A stretch of 64,000 bases of DNA, taken from NCBI GenBank assembly GCA_963799425.1, contig CAWCXA010000017.1, positions 124,001 through 188,000 on the forward strand. The letters are read 5' to 3'. The translations under genes were made by a program, and so were the position numbers. The notes beneath the pieces were generated by a model. That model saw only the letters and a list, made by a program, of their open reading frames with translations. It was not told the origin of the DNA and did no database searches. Below, one piece after another: positions 1 to 7,551 of the stretch (position 1 is its first letter; each line of letters opens with the position of its first letter). The DNA comes from CAVWSM01 sp963799425 (lineage in GTDB: Bacteria; Actinomycetota; Actinomycetes; Jiangellales; Jiangellaceae).

Positions 1-2
1 AT

Positions 3-176
3 CGGGATTTTGTCCTCAAGGCTGCTGGGGTCAAATTCACCGGTGCACATCCTCGATCACCTCGCCTCTGGCTGCAGGTGTCGGTCGGGTTCGTCCCCGC
101 GGGAGCAAACGAGGCGGCGGACCCGCCGCTGGTGCCGCTGAACCTAGTGGTGACCGTGGGCGAACGCCAGCGGTAG
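3..176 (+). CDS. C-terminal fragment of an unidentified protein
   Basis: An open frame enters from the left edge and runs 57 codons to a TAG at 174-176. Third positions are GC-rich and the predicted sequence is beta-like with hydrophobic stretches (WLQVSVGFV, LNLVVTVGE), which favours real coding over chance. The family is not recognised and the start lies outside the window. An antisense frame (37-246) overlaps it but has an arginine/proline-rich composition typical of a shadow. It sits just left of an IS21-type element end, so it may be part of a mobile region. Confidence 0.35.
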   Translation, partial: RDFVLKAAGVKFTGAHPRSPRLWLQVSVGFVPAGANEAADPPLVPLNLVVTVGERQR

Positions 177-435
177 GGCCAACTTGTGGTTTTGCTATTT
201 TCCAGCGGAAATTGGCGTCTAGCGCGGACACCGTTTGGCTTGGCAATTGGCAAAATGTGTTCGAGATCTCGGCGGCCAGCAGTGCGTCGCCAGACGCGGC
301 GAACCGTCGCGGCGGGAGGTGCCGGAGCCAGCAAACCGGTGCGCGTCAGCCGGTTACGGTAAGGCTCCCAGCTGTCGCAGACTCGCATGCAACGATGCTC
401 TTGGCAGGGCCGTGAAGTTTGCCATCGACGGCACG
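177..435. other. Intergenic stretch with no supported gene
   Basis: The two short overlapping frames here have arginine- and alanine-rich compositions, no good ribosome binding site and no recognisable motif. Nothing else is seen up to the IS21-type end at 436. Confidence 0.5.
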
Positions 436-1405
436 TGAAAACTGACCCCCTGAGGTTCCTCGAAAATTGACCCCCTCCCTGGACCCTGGCGCTAACCGAG
501 CCAGGGAGGGAGCGAGGTGTTACTCGTGGAGGACTGGGCCGAGATCCGCCGGCTGCATCGGTCGGAGCACATGCCGATCAAGGCGATCGCCCGGGTGATG
601 GGGGTGTCGCGGAACACGGTGCGGGCCGCGCTTCGAGCCGAGGCGCCACCGAAGTACGAGCGGGCCGGGTCGGGGTCGATCATGGACGCGGTGGAGCCGC
701 GGATCCGGGAGTTACTCAAGGCGTGGCCGGACATGCCGACCACGGTGATCGCGGACCGGATCGGCTGGACCCGCTCGATCCGGGTGCTGCGCAAGCGGGT
801 CAGTGATCTGCGGCCGGTGTATCTGCCGCCGGACCCGGCGTCGCGCACCGCGTATGTGGCCGGGAGATCGCGCAGTGCGACTTCTGGTTCCCGCCGATCG
901 AGGTGCCGGTCGGGTTCGGGCAGACCCGCACGGCCAAGCAGCTGCCGGTGTTGACGATGGTGTGCGGCTACTCGAGGTGGCTGTCCGGTCTGCTGCTGCC
1001 GACTAGGACGGCGGCGGACTTGTTCGCCGGCTGGTGGCGGCACCTCGACATGCTCGGTGCGGTGCCGCGGGTGCTGGTGTGGGACGGCGAGTCCGCGGTC
1101 GGTCGGTGGCGCGGAGGGCGCAGCGAGCTGACCGCGGAGTGTCAGGCGTTCCGCGGCGTACTCGGCGCGAAGGTTCTCGTGTTGCGGCCGGCCGACCCGG
1201 AGGCCAAGGGCATCATCGAACGGGCGCACGACTACCTGGAGCGCTCGTTCCTGCCCGGCCGCACGTTCTCCTCGCCGGCCGACTTCAACGCACAGTTGGG
1301 CGAGTGGCTTCGGGTGGTGAACCGTCGCCCGCGGCGCGTGTTGGGCTGCGCACCGACCGACCGGGTCGGCGCCGACCGGCAGGCGATGCTGTCGCTGCCG
1401 CCGGT
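436..1405 (+). mobile_element. Truncated IS21-family insertion sequence
   Basis: The left end carries two copies of a 16-bp terminal repeat (436-451 and 461-476, differing by a couple of bases, ending TGACCCCCT) with a 25-bp period. The outermost bases are TG, the usual IS21 terminus with multiple end repeats. A transposase frame follows at 517 and stops resembling IstA near 1405, where unrelated sequence begins. No istB ATPase and no right end are present, so the element is a 5' fragment that cannot transpose on its own. Confidence 0.75.
517..1405 (+). pseudogene. istA: IstA-type transposase, frameshifted and 3'-truncated
   Basis: The N-terminal part (about 115 codons from the start at 517) has the IS21 helix-turn-helix region (IKAIARVMGVSRNTVRAAL). 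Near 861-866 the reading frame shifts, as if one base were lost in the cgggagatc stretch. The continuation is in another frame and keeps the rve/DDE core: CDFWFPP (first Asp), VLVWDGES (second Asp) and KGIIERAHDYLERSF (Glu). Homology ends after MLSLPPVA near 1405, so the C-terminal DNA-binding part is missing. Frameshift plus truncation makes this a dead gene. Confidence 0.8.
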
Positions 1406-1407
1406 CG

Positions 1408-1715
1408 CCAGCTGCCGAGGCGGTGCAGGAAGCCCGAGGCCGGTTGCTGGGGCTGGTGGACCCGGCGCTGGACCGGCTGGCCGAGCTGCTCGATTCCGAG
1501 GACGAAACCGTCCGGCTGCGGGCGGTGTCGACCGTGCTGGACCGGGTGCTGCCGCGGTTGGGCAGCCCCGGTCGAGGTGTCCCTGAGCGCGCCCCGCGAC
1601 CCCGACGCGGCGAGCATGGCCGAGCTGATCCGCGAGCGGCTCGCCAGGCTGGCCGAGGCGCTGCCGGGCGTGGGCGACCCGCTGGCGAGGGAGACGGCTG
1701 CGCTGCCCGGGAACC
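1408..1715 (+). pseudogene. Frameshifted remnant of a small helical protein (phage-like?)
   Basis: Directly after the IstA break a second coding fragment begins. Its helical first part (LVDPALDRLAELL, DETVRLRAVSTVLDRVL) recalls small helical proteins encoded by actinobacterial phages and integrative elements. Around 1562-1568 an extra C in agccccggtc shifts the frame; the other frame continues plausibly with PVEVSLSAPRDPD and MAELIRERLARLAEAL. No start codon with a ribosome site is visible because the 5' end is fused to the transposase remnant. The family is not firmly recognised, and the phage link is inference from sequence style and location. Confidence 0.4.
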
Positions 1716-1825
1716 CTTACGTAGCAACGGTTTCCCGGAGGGTACGAACAGCGGGGGATTCAACGAATAGCGCGGGCGTTAGGCCCGCTGACTCCGCAGG
1801 GACGCACACCGCCAACATCAACTGT

Positions 1826-1870
1826 CCTCATAATCCCTGGGTCGTGGGTTCGAGTCCCACCCGCCCCACC
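1826..1870 (+). tRNA. 3'-half tRNA fragment (CAT anticodon), probable att scar
   Basis: The sequence from the anticodon loop (ctcataa) through the 3' anticodon stem, variable loop, T-arm (gtgggTTCGAGTcccac) and acceptor strand (ccgcccc, then acc) matches the 3' half of an elongator tRNA-Met or similar CAU tRNA. The bases immediately upstream (aactgt) do not pair with the anticodon 3' stem, and no D-arm or 5' acceptor strand exists. A 3' tRNA half without its 5' half is the classic footprint of a tyrosine-recombinase attachment site. It marks an edge of the mobile debris to its left. Confidence 0.7.
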
Positions 1871-1970
1871 GACCGCGTGTATTACGTCGGCTGATGCTTG
1901 ACACCTACTTCGGTTGATTCTTGACACTCGCTGATCATGAGGGAGTGGCGCTGACGATCGAGACGACTGT

Positions 1971-2726
1971 CTATCCGTGGTCTGGACTTGGTTGGGCGGT
2001 GTCGTTTGAGGTTGTTTCGGGTTTGGTGTGGAGGACTTCCCGGGCTTGTTCGGCGGCGCGGGTGATGCGTTCGCTGATGAAGTCGAGGAAACGGGCGATG
2101 TTCTCTAGGCGGGCGGCGGCGGGGGTGTGGGAGCCGAGGATGGTGACGCCTTGGCGTGCGGTTTGGACGAGCTGGTCGTTGGCTCGGGCGCTGGCGATCG
2201 TCGCCTGGTAGAAGAGCTCGTCGTCAACGATGTAGCGGTCCCGGCGGCGTTCGTCGCGTTCTCGGCGGACGAGGCTCTGGCTCTCCAGGAAGGCGATCGC
2301 TTTGGAGATGGACGCCGGACTGACATGGAGGCGCTGGGCGAGTTGGGGAGCGGTGAGGCTGCCCGCGTCGGTGGTGAACAGGCAGGTCAGCACCCGGGCT
2401 GTCATCTTGGGGAGGCCCGAAGCCATGAGGACGGTGGTGAGCGTCTCCTCGTACTCGGCCACGGCCTCGGCGTCGCGTCCGTGGGGCTGGGGGATCAACT
2501 CCGACCCTTGGGGGGAGGCGGGCCTGCGCCGGTGAGCGCGGCGTTGGGTGGCGCGGTGGGCCAGGCCAGCGCGGTAGGCGGTGGGGCCGCCGTTGCGCAT
2601 CACCTCACGCGTGATCGTCGAGGTCGGACGGTCAAGGCGTCGGGCGATCTCGGCGTAGGAGAGGTTGTCGGCCAGCCCCAGCGCGATCTGCTGGCGTTCC
2701 TGCTGGGTGAGCCTGCCTCCCGGCAT
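1971..2726 (-). CDS. MarR/GbsR-like regulator with extra N-terminal HTH
   Basis: Predicted 251-aa cytoplasmic repressor. The start at 2726 is chosen because AAGGAG lies 8 bases upstream; the frame is open further to 2783 without a ribosome site. Residues about 5-45 resemble the IS30-type helix-turn-helix (LTQQERQQIALGLADNL, YAEIARRLDRPTSTITREV). Residues about 95-165 form a MarR-like winged helix (LTAPQLAQRLHVSPASISKA), followed by a helical tail likely to dimerise. It is divergent from the DUF4097 gene at 2963 with two palindromes between them, so it probably controls that gene and itself. The ligand is unknown. A double-HTH layout is unusual for MarR proteins. Confidence 0.75.
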   Translation of the reverse strand: MPGGRLTQQERQQIALGLADNLSYAEIARRLDRPTSTITREVMRNGGPTAYRAGLAHRATQRRAHRRRPASPQGSELIPQPHGRDAEAVAEYEETLTTVLMASGLPKMTARVLTCLFTTDAGSLTAPQLAQRLHVSPASISKAIAFLESQSLVRRERDERRRDRYIVDDELFYQATIASARANDQLVQTARQGVTILGSHTPAAARLENIARFLDFISERITRAAEQAREVLHTKPETTSNDTAQPSPDHG

Positions 2727-2788
2727 CGCCGATCTCCTTGGTGATCCCTCGTGGTGTCCCTGACTCCCCACCATAGCGTTCACTTCTC

Positions 2789-2804
2789 ATCCATTGCAAT
2801 GGAT
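2789..2804. promoter_or_regulatory. 16-bp perfect palindrome, candidate operator
   Basis: ATCCATTGCAATGGAT is an exact inverted repeat about 60 bases upstream of the MarR-like start and 160 bases upstream of the DUF4097 gene. Its position in the divergent promoter region suggests a repressor site, though the binding protein is inferred. Confidence 0.5.
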
Positions 2805-2920
2805 CAGCGCATTGTCGTTGCGTTACTAGTCAAACCGTTGCAACAGTTTCTGCGCTCTACCTGCGCAAATGCAGGACCTGTGCAACGGGTGTGTTGCGCG
2901 TTGCTGGAAAGCAACGTAGC

Positions 2921-2938
2921 GTTTCCGATATCAGAAAC
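2921..2938. promoter_or_regulatory. Imperfect palindrome gtttccgatatcagaaac, candidate operator
   Basis: An 18-bp inverted repeat (GTTTC...GAAAC around GATATC, one mismatched pair) ends 24 bases before the DUF4097 start codon, close enough to block initiation. The most likely binder is the divergent MarR-like regulator. Confidence 0.55.
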
Positions 2939-2962
2939 AACAAACGAGCACTGGAGAGCACG

Positions 2963-3628
2963 ATGCAGAAGTTCGACACCCCCGCCCCGATCTCCGCCGT
3001 CCTGGACATTCCCGCCGGACGCATCCAGTTCATCGCCGCCGACCGCGTCGACACCACCGTTGAGGTCCTGCCCGCCAACCCCTCCAAGAGCCGCGACGTC
3101 CAGGCCGCCGAGCAGACCACTGTCGCCTACGCCGACGGCGTCCTGCGGATCCACACCCCGGAGCCCAAGAACCAGCTTTTTGGCCCCTCCGGATCCCTGG
3201 AGGTCACCGTCCAGCTGCCCGCCGGCTCCCGCATCGAGGGCAAGGCAGCCAGCTCCGAGCTCCGCGGCGTCGGCCGCCTTGGCGACGTTGCCTTCGAAGG
3301 TGCGTACCGCGAGATCAAGATCGACGAGGCCGCGAGCGTCCGCCTGACTGCGATCGACGGCGACGTCGAGGTCGGCCGGCTCAACGGCCCCGCGGAGATC
3401 AGCACCACAAGGGGCGACATCCGGATCACGGAGGCCGTGCGCGGCACGGTCGTGCTCAGCACCCAGTCCGGCAACATTTCGGTCGCCGCCGCCGCCGGCG
3501 TCTCGGCCGCCCTGGACGCCGGCACCGGCTACGGCCGCGTCAGCAACGCCCTCAAGAACGATGGCACCGCGGAACTCGACATCCGCGCCACCACCTCCCA
3601 GGGCGACATCACCGCCCGCAGCCTCTAA
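2963..3628 (+). CDS. DUF4097-family beta-helix/adhesin-like protein
   Basis: 221-aa protein. The ATG at 2963 has GGAG about 8 bases upstream. The whole length is short beta-strand repeats of the DUF4097 type (GDVEVGRLNG, GDIRITEAVR, GNISVAAA, GDITARSL), predicted to stack as a right-handed beta solenoid. There is no signal peptide or membrane anchor, so it appears cytoplasmic. The function of the family is unknown; such proteins are often next to MarR/GbsR-type regulators in actinobacteria, as here. It is a single-gene unit closed by strong hairpins at 3677 and 3735. Confidence 0.8.
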   Translation: MQKFDTPAPISAVLDIPAGRIQFIAADRVDTTVEVLPANPSKSRDVQAAEQTTVAYADGVLRIHTPEPKNQLFGPSGSLEVTVQLPAGSRIEGKAASSELRGVGRLGDVAFEGAYREIKIDEAASVRLTAIDGDVEVGRLNGPAEISTTRGDIRITEAVRGTVVLSTQSGNISVAAAAGVSAALDAGTGYGRVSNALKNDGTAELDIRATTSQGDITARSL

Positions 3629-3676
3629 CGGGACCAGCCCGGCACTATCTGGCCGGGCCACCGCGATCGAGATCCT

Positions 3677-3709
3677 GACGGCCGCGTCGTCGCCGACGAC
3701 GCGGCCGTC
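3677..3709. terminator. Hairpin after the DUF4097 gene
   Basis: A perfect 15-bp inverted repeat (gacggccgcgtcgtc / gacgacgcggccgtc) with a 3-base loop lies 49 bases past the DUF4097 stop. No T-run follows, as is usual in GC-rich actinobacteria. Confidence 0.6.
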
Positions 3710-3734
3710 CGTCAAGAGGGGCCTGGAACGCGGA

Positions 3735-3773
3735 ACGTGGGCCGCCACCGGTGTCGCCGGTGGCGGCCCACGT
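3735..3773. terminator. Second hairpin between convergent genes
   Basis: A perfect 17-bp stem (3735-3751 with 3757-3773) and a 5-base loop lie between the DUF4097 gene and the converging hydrolase gene. It is probably bidirectional. Confidence 0.65.
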
Positions 3774-3812
3774 TGTTCGGTGTCCTGCTGCTGGGTGTGT
3801 GGGGCGGCTAGG

Positions 3813-4730
3813 TCATGTGGTGGTGTGGGTGCTGGTTTCGGGGGTGAGGAAGTCGAGGAGTAGCTGGTTGACGCGGTCGGCCTGGTCGTGGTGGACCCAG
3901 TGTGACGCGGTGGGTAGCCGCTCGACGCGGTCGAGGTTGGGCACGTCTTGGTGGTGTGGTTCGGCGAGGTCGGCGCCGAGGTAGCGGTCGCCTTGTCCCC
4001 AGATGACCAGGGTGGGGGCCGCGATGGGGGCGACCTTCTGCTTCGACCCCAGCCGGACCGCGGCGCGGTAGTAGTCGATCATCGCCTTCGCTGCGCCTGG
4101 CTGCGACCACGCCTCGCGGTAGCGGTCGGTCTCCTGCGCGGTGTAGGGCGGGCGGGCGTCGCGCAGGAAGCGCTGGAAGAACCGCCAGTGCCGGCGGCGG
4201 GCGCGGCGTTCGGGCAGCCGCGGGAACTGGAAGTAGAAGAAGTACCAGCTGCGCAGCAGCTGCCGCGGGTGGCGCAGCCCTTCGTTGAGCCGGCGCGGAT
4301 GCGCCGCGTTCAAGATGACGAGGCGGTCGACGACCTGCGGGTGGTTCATCGCCAGCGTCCACGCGACCGAGCCGCCCCAGTCGTGACCGACCACCGTCGC
4401 GGAGGAGGCGCCGAGTTCGCGGATCAGGCCGCGGATGTCGCCGGCCGGCTGGTCGGCGGTGTAGGCGGTGTAGGCGTGCGGCTTCGACGACAGGTTGTAG
4501 CCGCGCAGGTCGGGCGCGACGACGCGGAAGCCCGCCGCCACCAGCGGCGCGATCTGCTGGCGCCAGCCGTACCAGAACTCCGGGAAGCCGTGCAGCAGCA
4601 CGACCAGCGGCCCGGCGCCGGCCTCGACGTAGTGCAACCGCACGTCGCCGACCTGGGCGTAGCCCTCGCGTAGGCCGCTGCCGGTCTCCGTCGCCACGCT
4701 GGTGACCGCGTCGAGTGTGGTGGTGGTCAT
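3813..4730 (-). CDS. Alpha/beta hydrolase, epoxide-hydrolase type
   Basis: 305-aa soluble alpha/beta hydrolase. HGFPEFWYGWR (about 47-57) gives the oxyanion-hole HG motif. The nucleophile is Asp117 in GHDWGG, where lipases would have Ser, so this fits the epoxide hydrolase/haloalkane dehalogenase branch. The acid is near Asp248 (GQGDRYLG) and the catalytic His is near 277 (SHWVHHD). A cap domain lies at about 145-220. Epoxide hydrolases open oxiranes to diols through an Asp-linked ester. A TetR-like palindrome is 22 bases upstream, so expression is probably derepressed by a hydrophobic substrate. Dehalogenase activity is the main alternative. Confidence 0.85.
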   Translation of the reverse strand: MTTTTLDAVTSVATETGSGLREGYAQVGDVRLHYVEAGAGPLVVLLHGFPEFWYGWRQQIAPLVAAGFRVVAPDLRGYNLSSKPHAYTAYTADQPAGDIRGLIRELGASSATVVGHDWGGSVAWTLAMNHPQVVDRLVILNAAHPRRLNEGLRHPRQLLRSWYFFYFQFPRLPERRARRRHWRFFQRFLRDARPPYTAQETDRYREAWSQPGAAKAMIDYYRAAVRLGSKQKVAPIAAPTLVIWGQGDRYLGADLAEPHHQDVPNLDRVERLPTASHWVHHDQADRVNQLLLDFLTPETSTHTTT

Positions 4731-4751
4731 GACAATCCCCTCTCAACAGAT

Positions 4752-4771
4752 CTAGTTGTGCGTACAACTAG
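4752..4771. promoter_or_regulatory. TetR-like operator upstream of the hydrolase
   Basis: ctagttgt-gcgt-acaactag has perfect 8-bp arms around a 4-bp centre, typical in size and spacing of TetR-family sites. It lies 21 bases upstream of the hydrolase ATG. No TetR gene is present in this window, so the regulator must act from elsewhere. Confidence 0.6.
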
Positions 4772-4823
4772 AGGGTGCGCCTCACGCCTCCACATCGCGC
4801 CCGTGAAACCCCCTGGTCTGCCC

Positions 4824-4867
4824 TTGACGTCACCACCTTCTTAAGGTCTATAGTGCTAGGAACCTAG
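4824..4867 (+). promoter_or_regulatory. Promoter and operator of the GntR-ABC operon
   Basis: A TTGACG box (4824-4829) and TATAGT (4849-4854) with 19-bp spacing form a plausible housekeeping promoter. A CTAGG-AA-CCTAG palindrome (4856-4867) directly follows the -10 box, well placed for autoregulation by the GntR protein encoded 18 bases downstream. Confidence 0.5.
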
Positions 4868-4884
4868 ATGAATGAAGGTTGCGG

Positions 4885-5274
4885 GTGATCGAGTTCCATT
4901 TGGACGGTCGCTCCGGCGTCGCCCCGTACATGCAGCTCATCCAGCAGGTCCGCCAGGCCATGCGGCTGGGGCTGCTGAAAGAGGGTGACCAGTTGCCCAC
5001 GGTGAAGGACGTGGTGTCGAAGGTGGCGATCAACCCGAACACCGTGCTCAAGGCGTATCGGGAACTCGAGTACGACGGCCTGGTTGCCGCACGTCCGGGC
5101 GTTGGCACGTTCGTCACTCGGACGTTGACCGACGAGTCTCTGGCTGCACACGGCCCGCTCCGCGAAGAGCTTCGCGCCTGGCTCGACCGGGCACGAGAAG
5201 CCGGGATGGACACCGAAAGCATCGAGGCCTTGTTCGTCACCACATTCCGTACGCCGACAGAGGAGACCGCATGA
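4885..5274 (+). CDS. GntR-family regulator, YtrA subfamily
   Basis: 129-aa repressor. The GTG at 4885 is preferred over TTG 4879 because AAGG lies 6 bases upstream of it. Residues about 8-72 form the GntR winged helix (QQVRQAMRLGLLKEGDQLPT, NPNTVLKAYRELEYDGLV). The short C-terminal tail lacks a ligand domain, which is the hallmark of the YtrA group. Its stop overlaps the start of the ABC ATPase gene (ATGA), so the three genes are translationally coupled. YtrA proteins usually repress their own ABC transporter operons, often in response to cell-envelope antibiotics; the inducer here is unknown. Confidence 0.85.
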   Translation: MIEFHLDGRSGVAPYMQLIQQVRQAMRLGLLKEGDQLPTVKDVVSKVAINPNTVLKAYRELEYDGLVAARPGVGTFVTRTLTDESLAAHGPLREELRAWLDRAREAGMDTESIEALFVTTFRTPTEETA

Positions 5275-6158
5275 ACAGCCCCGTGCTGCAGGCCGTGGGC
5301 CTGTCTAAGCGGTACGGGCGACGCGAGGCGTTGTCCGACTGCACCCTTGCCATCCCGCCCGGCCACGTGGTGGGAATCGTCGGCCCCAACGGTGCCGGCA
5401 AGACGACGTTGCTGCACATGGCGGTGGGCCTGCTGCCACCGACGTCGGGCACCATCGAAGTTCTGGGCGGCCGTCCGGCGTCCGGTCCGGCACAGCTGGC
5501 CAAGGTGGGCTTTGTCGCGCAGGACACGCCGACCTATGCCGGGCTCTCCATTGCCGACCACCTGCGGTTCGGTGCGCACACCAATCCCGGTTGGGACCAG
5601 CACGTGGCCGATGACCGGATCGCCAAGCTCGGCCTGGACCCGTCCCAGAAAGCGGGCAAGCTCTCCGGCGGCCAACGCGCCCAGCTCGCACTGACCCTTG
5701 CGATCGCGAAGCGACCTGGGCTGCTCATCCTCGACGAGCCGGTTGCCAGCCTCGACCCACTCGCCAGGCGAGAGTTCCTGCAAGGCCTGATGGCGCATGT
5801 CGCTGAGCACGGCGCGAGCGTGATCCTGTCCTCGCACCTCGTCTCGGACCTGGAGCGCGTCTGCGACTACCTGATCGTGCTGGTCGCCTCCCGGGTACGC
5901 GTCGCGGGGGAGCTCGACGACCTGTTGGCCACCCACTACCGGCTTACCGGCGCCCGCCGCGATCCGGCAGACCTGCCCCCAGGCGTCGAAGTGATCGAAG
6001 CCAGCCACACCGACAGGCAGTCAACGCTGATAGTGCGCAGCAGCGCTCCCCTTGACGATCCGTCACTCACCGTCGAGCAAATCACCCTCGAAGACCTGGT
6101 CCTGGCCTACATGTCGCAGGTCTCCAACCCATTGCCCGCATTGGAGACGTCCCGATGA
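5271..6158 (+). CDS. ABC transporter ATP-binding protein
   Basis: 295-aa ATPase. The Walker A motif is GPNGAGKTT (38-46), followed by a Q-loop (VAQDTPTY), signature KLSGGQRAQ, Walker B LLILDEPVASLDP and the H-loop SSH. About 80 extra residues follow the nucleotide-binding core. The organisation is that of YtrB-like ATPases that pair with a separate permease. It overlaps the GntR gene by 4 bases upstream and the permease by 4 bases downstream. The transported substrate is not evident from sequence; in related operons it is often linked to antimicrobial or envelope stress. Confidence 0.9.
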   Translation: MNSPVLQAVGLSKRYGRREALSDCTLAIPPGHVVGIVGPNGAGKTTLLHMAVGLLPPTSGTIEVLGGRPASGPAQLAKVGFVAQDTPTYAGLSIADHLRFGAHTNPGWDQHVADDRIAKLGLDPSQKAGKLSGGQRAQLALTLAIAKRPGLLILDEPVASLDPLARREFLQGLMAHVAEHGASVILSSHLVSDLERVCDYLIVLVASRVRVAGELDDLLATHYRLTGARRDPADLPPGVEVIEASHTDRQSTLIVRSSAPLDDPSLTVEQITLEDLVLAYMSQVSNPLPALETSR

Positions 6159-7156
6159 TTTGGTTCACCTGGCGCCAGTTCCGCACACAGGCGTGGGTCA
6201 CCGCCGCCGTCCTGGCGGCCCTCGGCGTCCTGCTCGTGATCACGAGCAGCAGCATCAACGATGCGTACGCCAACGTCGCCGCCTGCCAAGGCGACTGCAG
6301 CACCGAGATCGAGAGTTTCCTCAGAGAAATCCGGAACGGCCTCACCGGCCCCGTCTACGACCTGGCCATGATGCTCCTGGCCTTCGTTCCAGTCGTGATC
6401 GGGGTCTTCTGGGGCGCCCCTCTGGTCGCCCGCGAACTCGAGACCGGTACCCACCGACTTGCCTGGAATCAGTCGGTCACCCGCACCCGCTGGCTGGCCA
6501 CCAAACTAGCCATCGTCGGCGCAGCAACGGCAGCGACCGTCGGGCTGCTCAGCTGGGCGGTGACCCTATGGGCGGACCGGATCGACAACGCCAACGGCAG
6601 CCTGATCACGCAAGACGTCTACGACGCCAGGGGCATCGTCCCTATCGGCTACGCCATCTTCGCCTTCGCCCTGGGCGTCACCCTCGGAATGCTCATCCGC
6701 CGATCCATCCCCGCCATGGCAGCCACGCTCGCCGTTTACGCTGTCGCGATCTTTTCAATGCAGGGATTCCGCGAGAACCTGGTGGCGGTCGACCACCTCA
6801 CCAGGCCACTGGACCTCACTGCAGGCATAGACAGGCTCTTGATCAACGACGCGGACAACAGCATCGAGGTGGTCGGCGCCGACAACCTGCCCGATGCCTG
6901 GGTGCTGACCAACCAGTCCATCACCGAGTCCGGTGAGGTCTTCAGCGGACCCGTCGACTTACAGGCCTGTGGGCCCCAGGCAAACTTCAACGATTGCGAG
7001 CAATGGATCGACTCCCTTGGCCTTCGCCAAGACCTCACCTATCACCCCGCCAACCACTTCTGGCCGCTGCAACTGATCGAGACCGGCATCTTCCTCGGCA
7101 TCGCGGTGTTGCTCGCGGGGTTCTGTTTCTGGTGGACCCGACGGCGCCTCACCTGA
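6155..7156 (+). CDS. ABC transporter permease
   Basis: 333-aa integral membrane protein, about six helices. TM1 is at about 15-33 (VTAAVLAALGVLLVI), with further helices near 70-90, 115-135, 165-185 and 190-205, and the last at 308-326. A large extracytoplasmic loop of about 100 residues lies before the final helix and holds cysteines (QACGPQANFNDCEQW) that may form a disulfide. The WQ/WFTWRQFRTQ start and ARELETGTHRLAWNQSVTR are typical of ABC-2-like actinobacterial permeases. It works with the ATPase encoded immediately upstream, and the operon ends in a strong hairpin. Confidence 0.85.
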   Translation: MIWFTWRQFRTQAWVTAAVLAALGVLLVITSSSINDAYANVAACQGDCSTEIESFLREIRNGLTGPVYDLAMMLLAFVPVVIGVFWGAPLVARELETGTHRLAWNQSVTRTRWLATKLAIVGAATAATVGLLSWAVTLWADRIDNANGSLITQDVYDARGIVPIGYAIFAFALGVTLGMLIRRSIPAMAATLAVYAVAIFSMQGFRENLVAVDHLTRPLDLTAGIDRLLINDADNSIEVVGADNLPDAWVLTNQSITESGEVFSGPVDLQACGPQANFNDCEQWIDSLGLRQDLTYHPANHFWPLQLIETGIFLGIAVLLAGFCFWWTRRRLT

Positions 7157-7174
7157 TCGGGCAAGCCGGCGCTA

Positions 7175-7222
7175 AAGAGTCCGACATCTACGCGGCCATG
7201 GCGGCTTGGATGTCGGACTCTT
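7175..7222. terminator. Terminator hairpin after the ABC operon
   Basis: A perfect 14-bp stem (aagagtccgacatc 7175-7188 with 7209-7222) is followed by cgtcttact. It lies between convergent genes and can serve both strands. Confidence 0.7.
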
Positions 7223-7226
7223 CGTC

Positions 7227-7442
7227 TTACTTGTCCTTGAACCCAGGGAGCGGCAGGCTTCGACCCCACCGCTGCATCTGACCCGTACCGTCGCACTTTG
7301 TGCAGACGCCGTGCGCATATCGAAACATCGCGCCTTGCTTCCTCGGCTTGCCCTTGCACTTCGGGCACTTCCGCCAAGGCGACGCGTACAAGGAACTCAC
7401 GTAGACGACCAGGCCGGCCGCAATCAACAGCCATCCCGACAA
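7227..7442 (-). CDS. Small membrane protein with CxxC zinc-ribbon motifs
   Basis: About 71 aa if started at TTG 7442; the frame is open to TTG 7502 (91 aa). One hydrophobic helix (WLLIAAGLVVYVSSLY) is followed by CPKCKGKPRKQG and CTKCDGTGQMQRWG. These two CxxCxGxG-like knuckles resemble half of the DnaJ cysteine-rich region. The likely topology is one membrane anchor with a cytoplasmic zinc-binding tail. Function is unknown; similar small proteins occur in actinobacteria. The start choice is uncertain because no strong ribosome site is seen. Confidence 0.55.
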   Translation of the reverse strand: MSGWLLIAAGLVVYVSSLYASPWRKCPKCKGKPRKQGAMFRYAHGVCTKCDGTGQMQRWGRSLPLPGFKDK

Positions 7443-7551
7443 GTGATCACCCCGCTCCGGCGCGAAACCTACCGCAGCAGAGAGCCGGGGCAAAGGTGCC
7501 AATTGCCGGGCAACTCACCAAGCCACAGAATTGCCCACTGTCCGACCCGGT

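Noticed and set aside
492..1763. 423-codon minus-strand frame over the IS21 remnant
   Set aside because: Arginine/proline/serine-rich shadow of the plus-strand transposase frames, with no recognisable motif.
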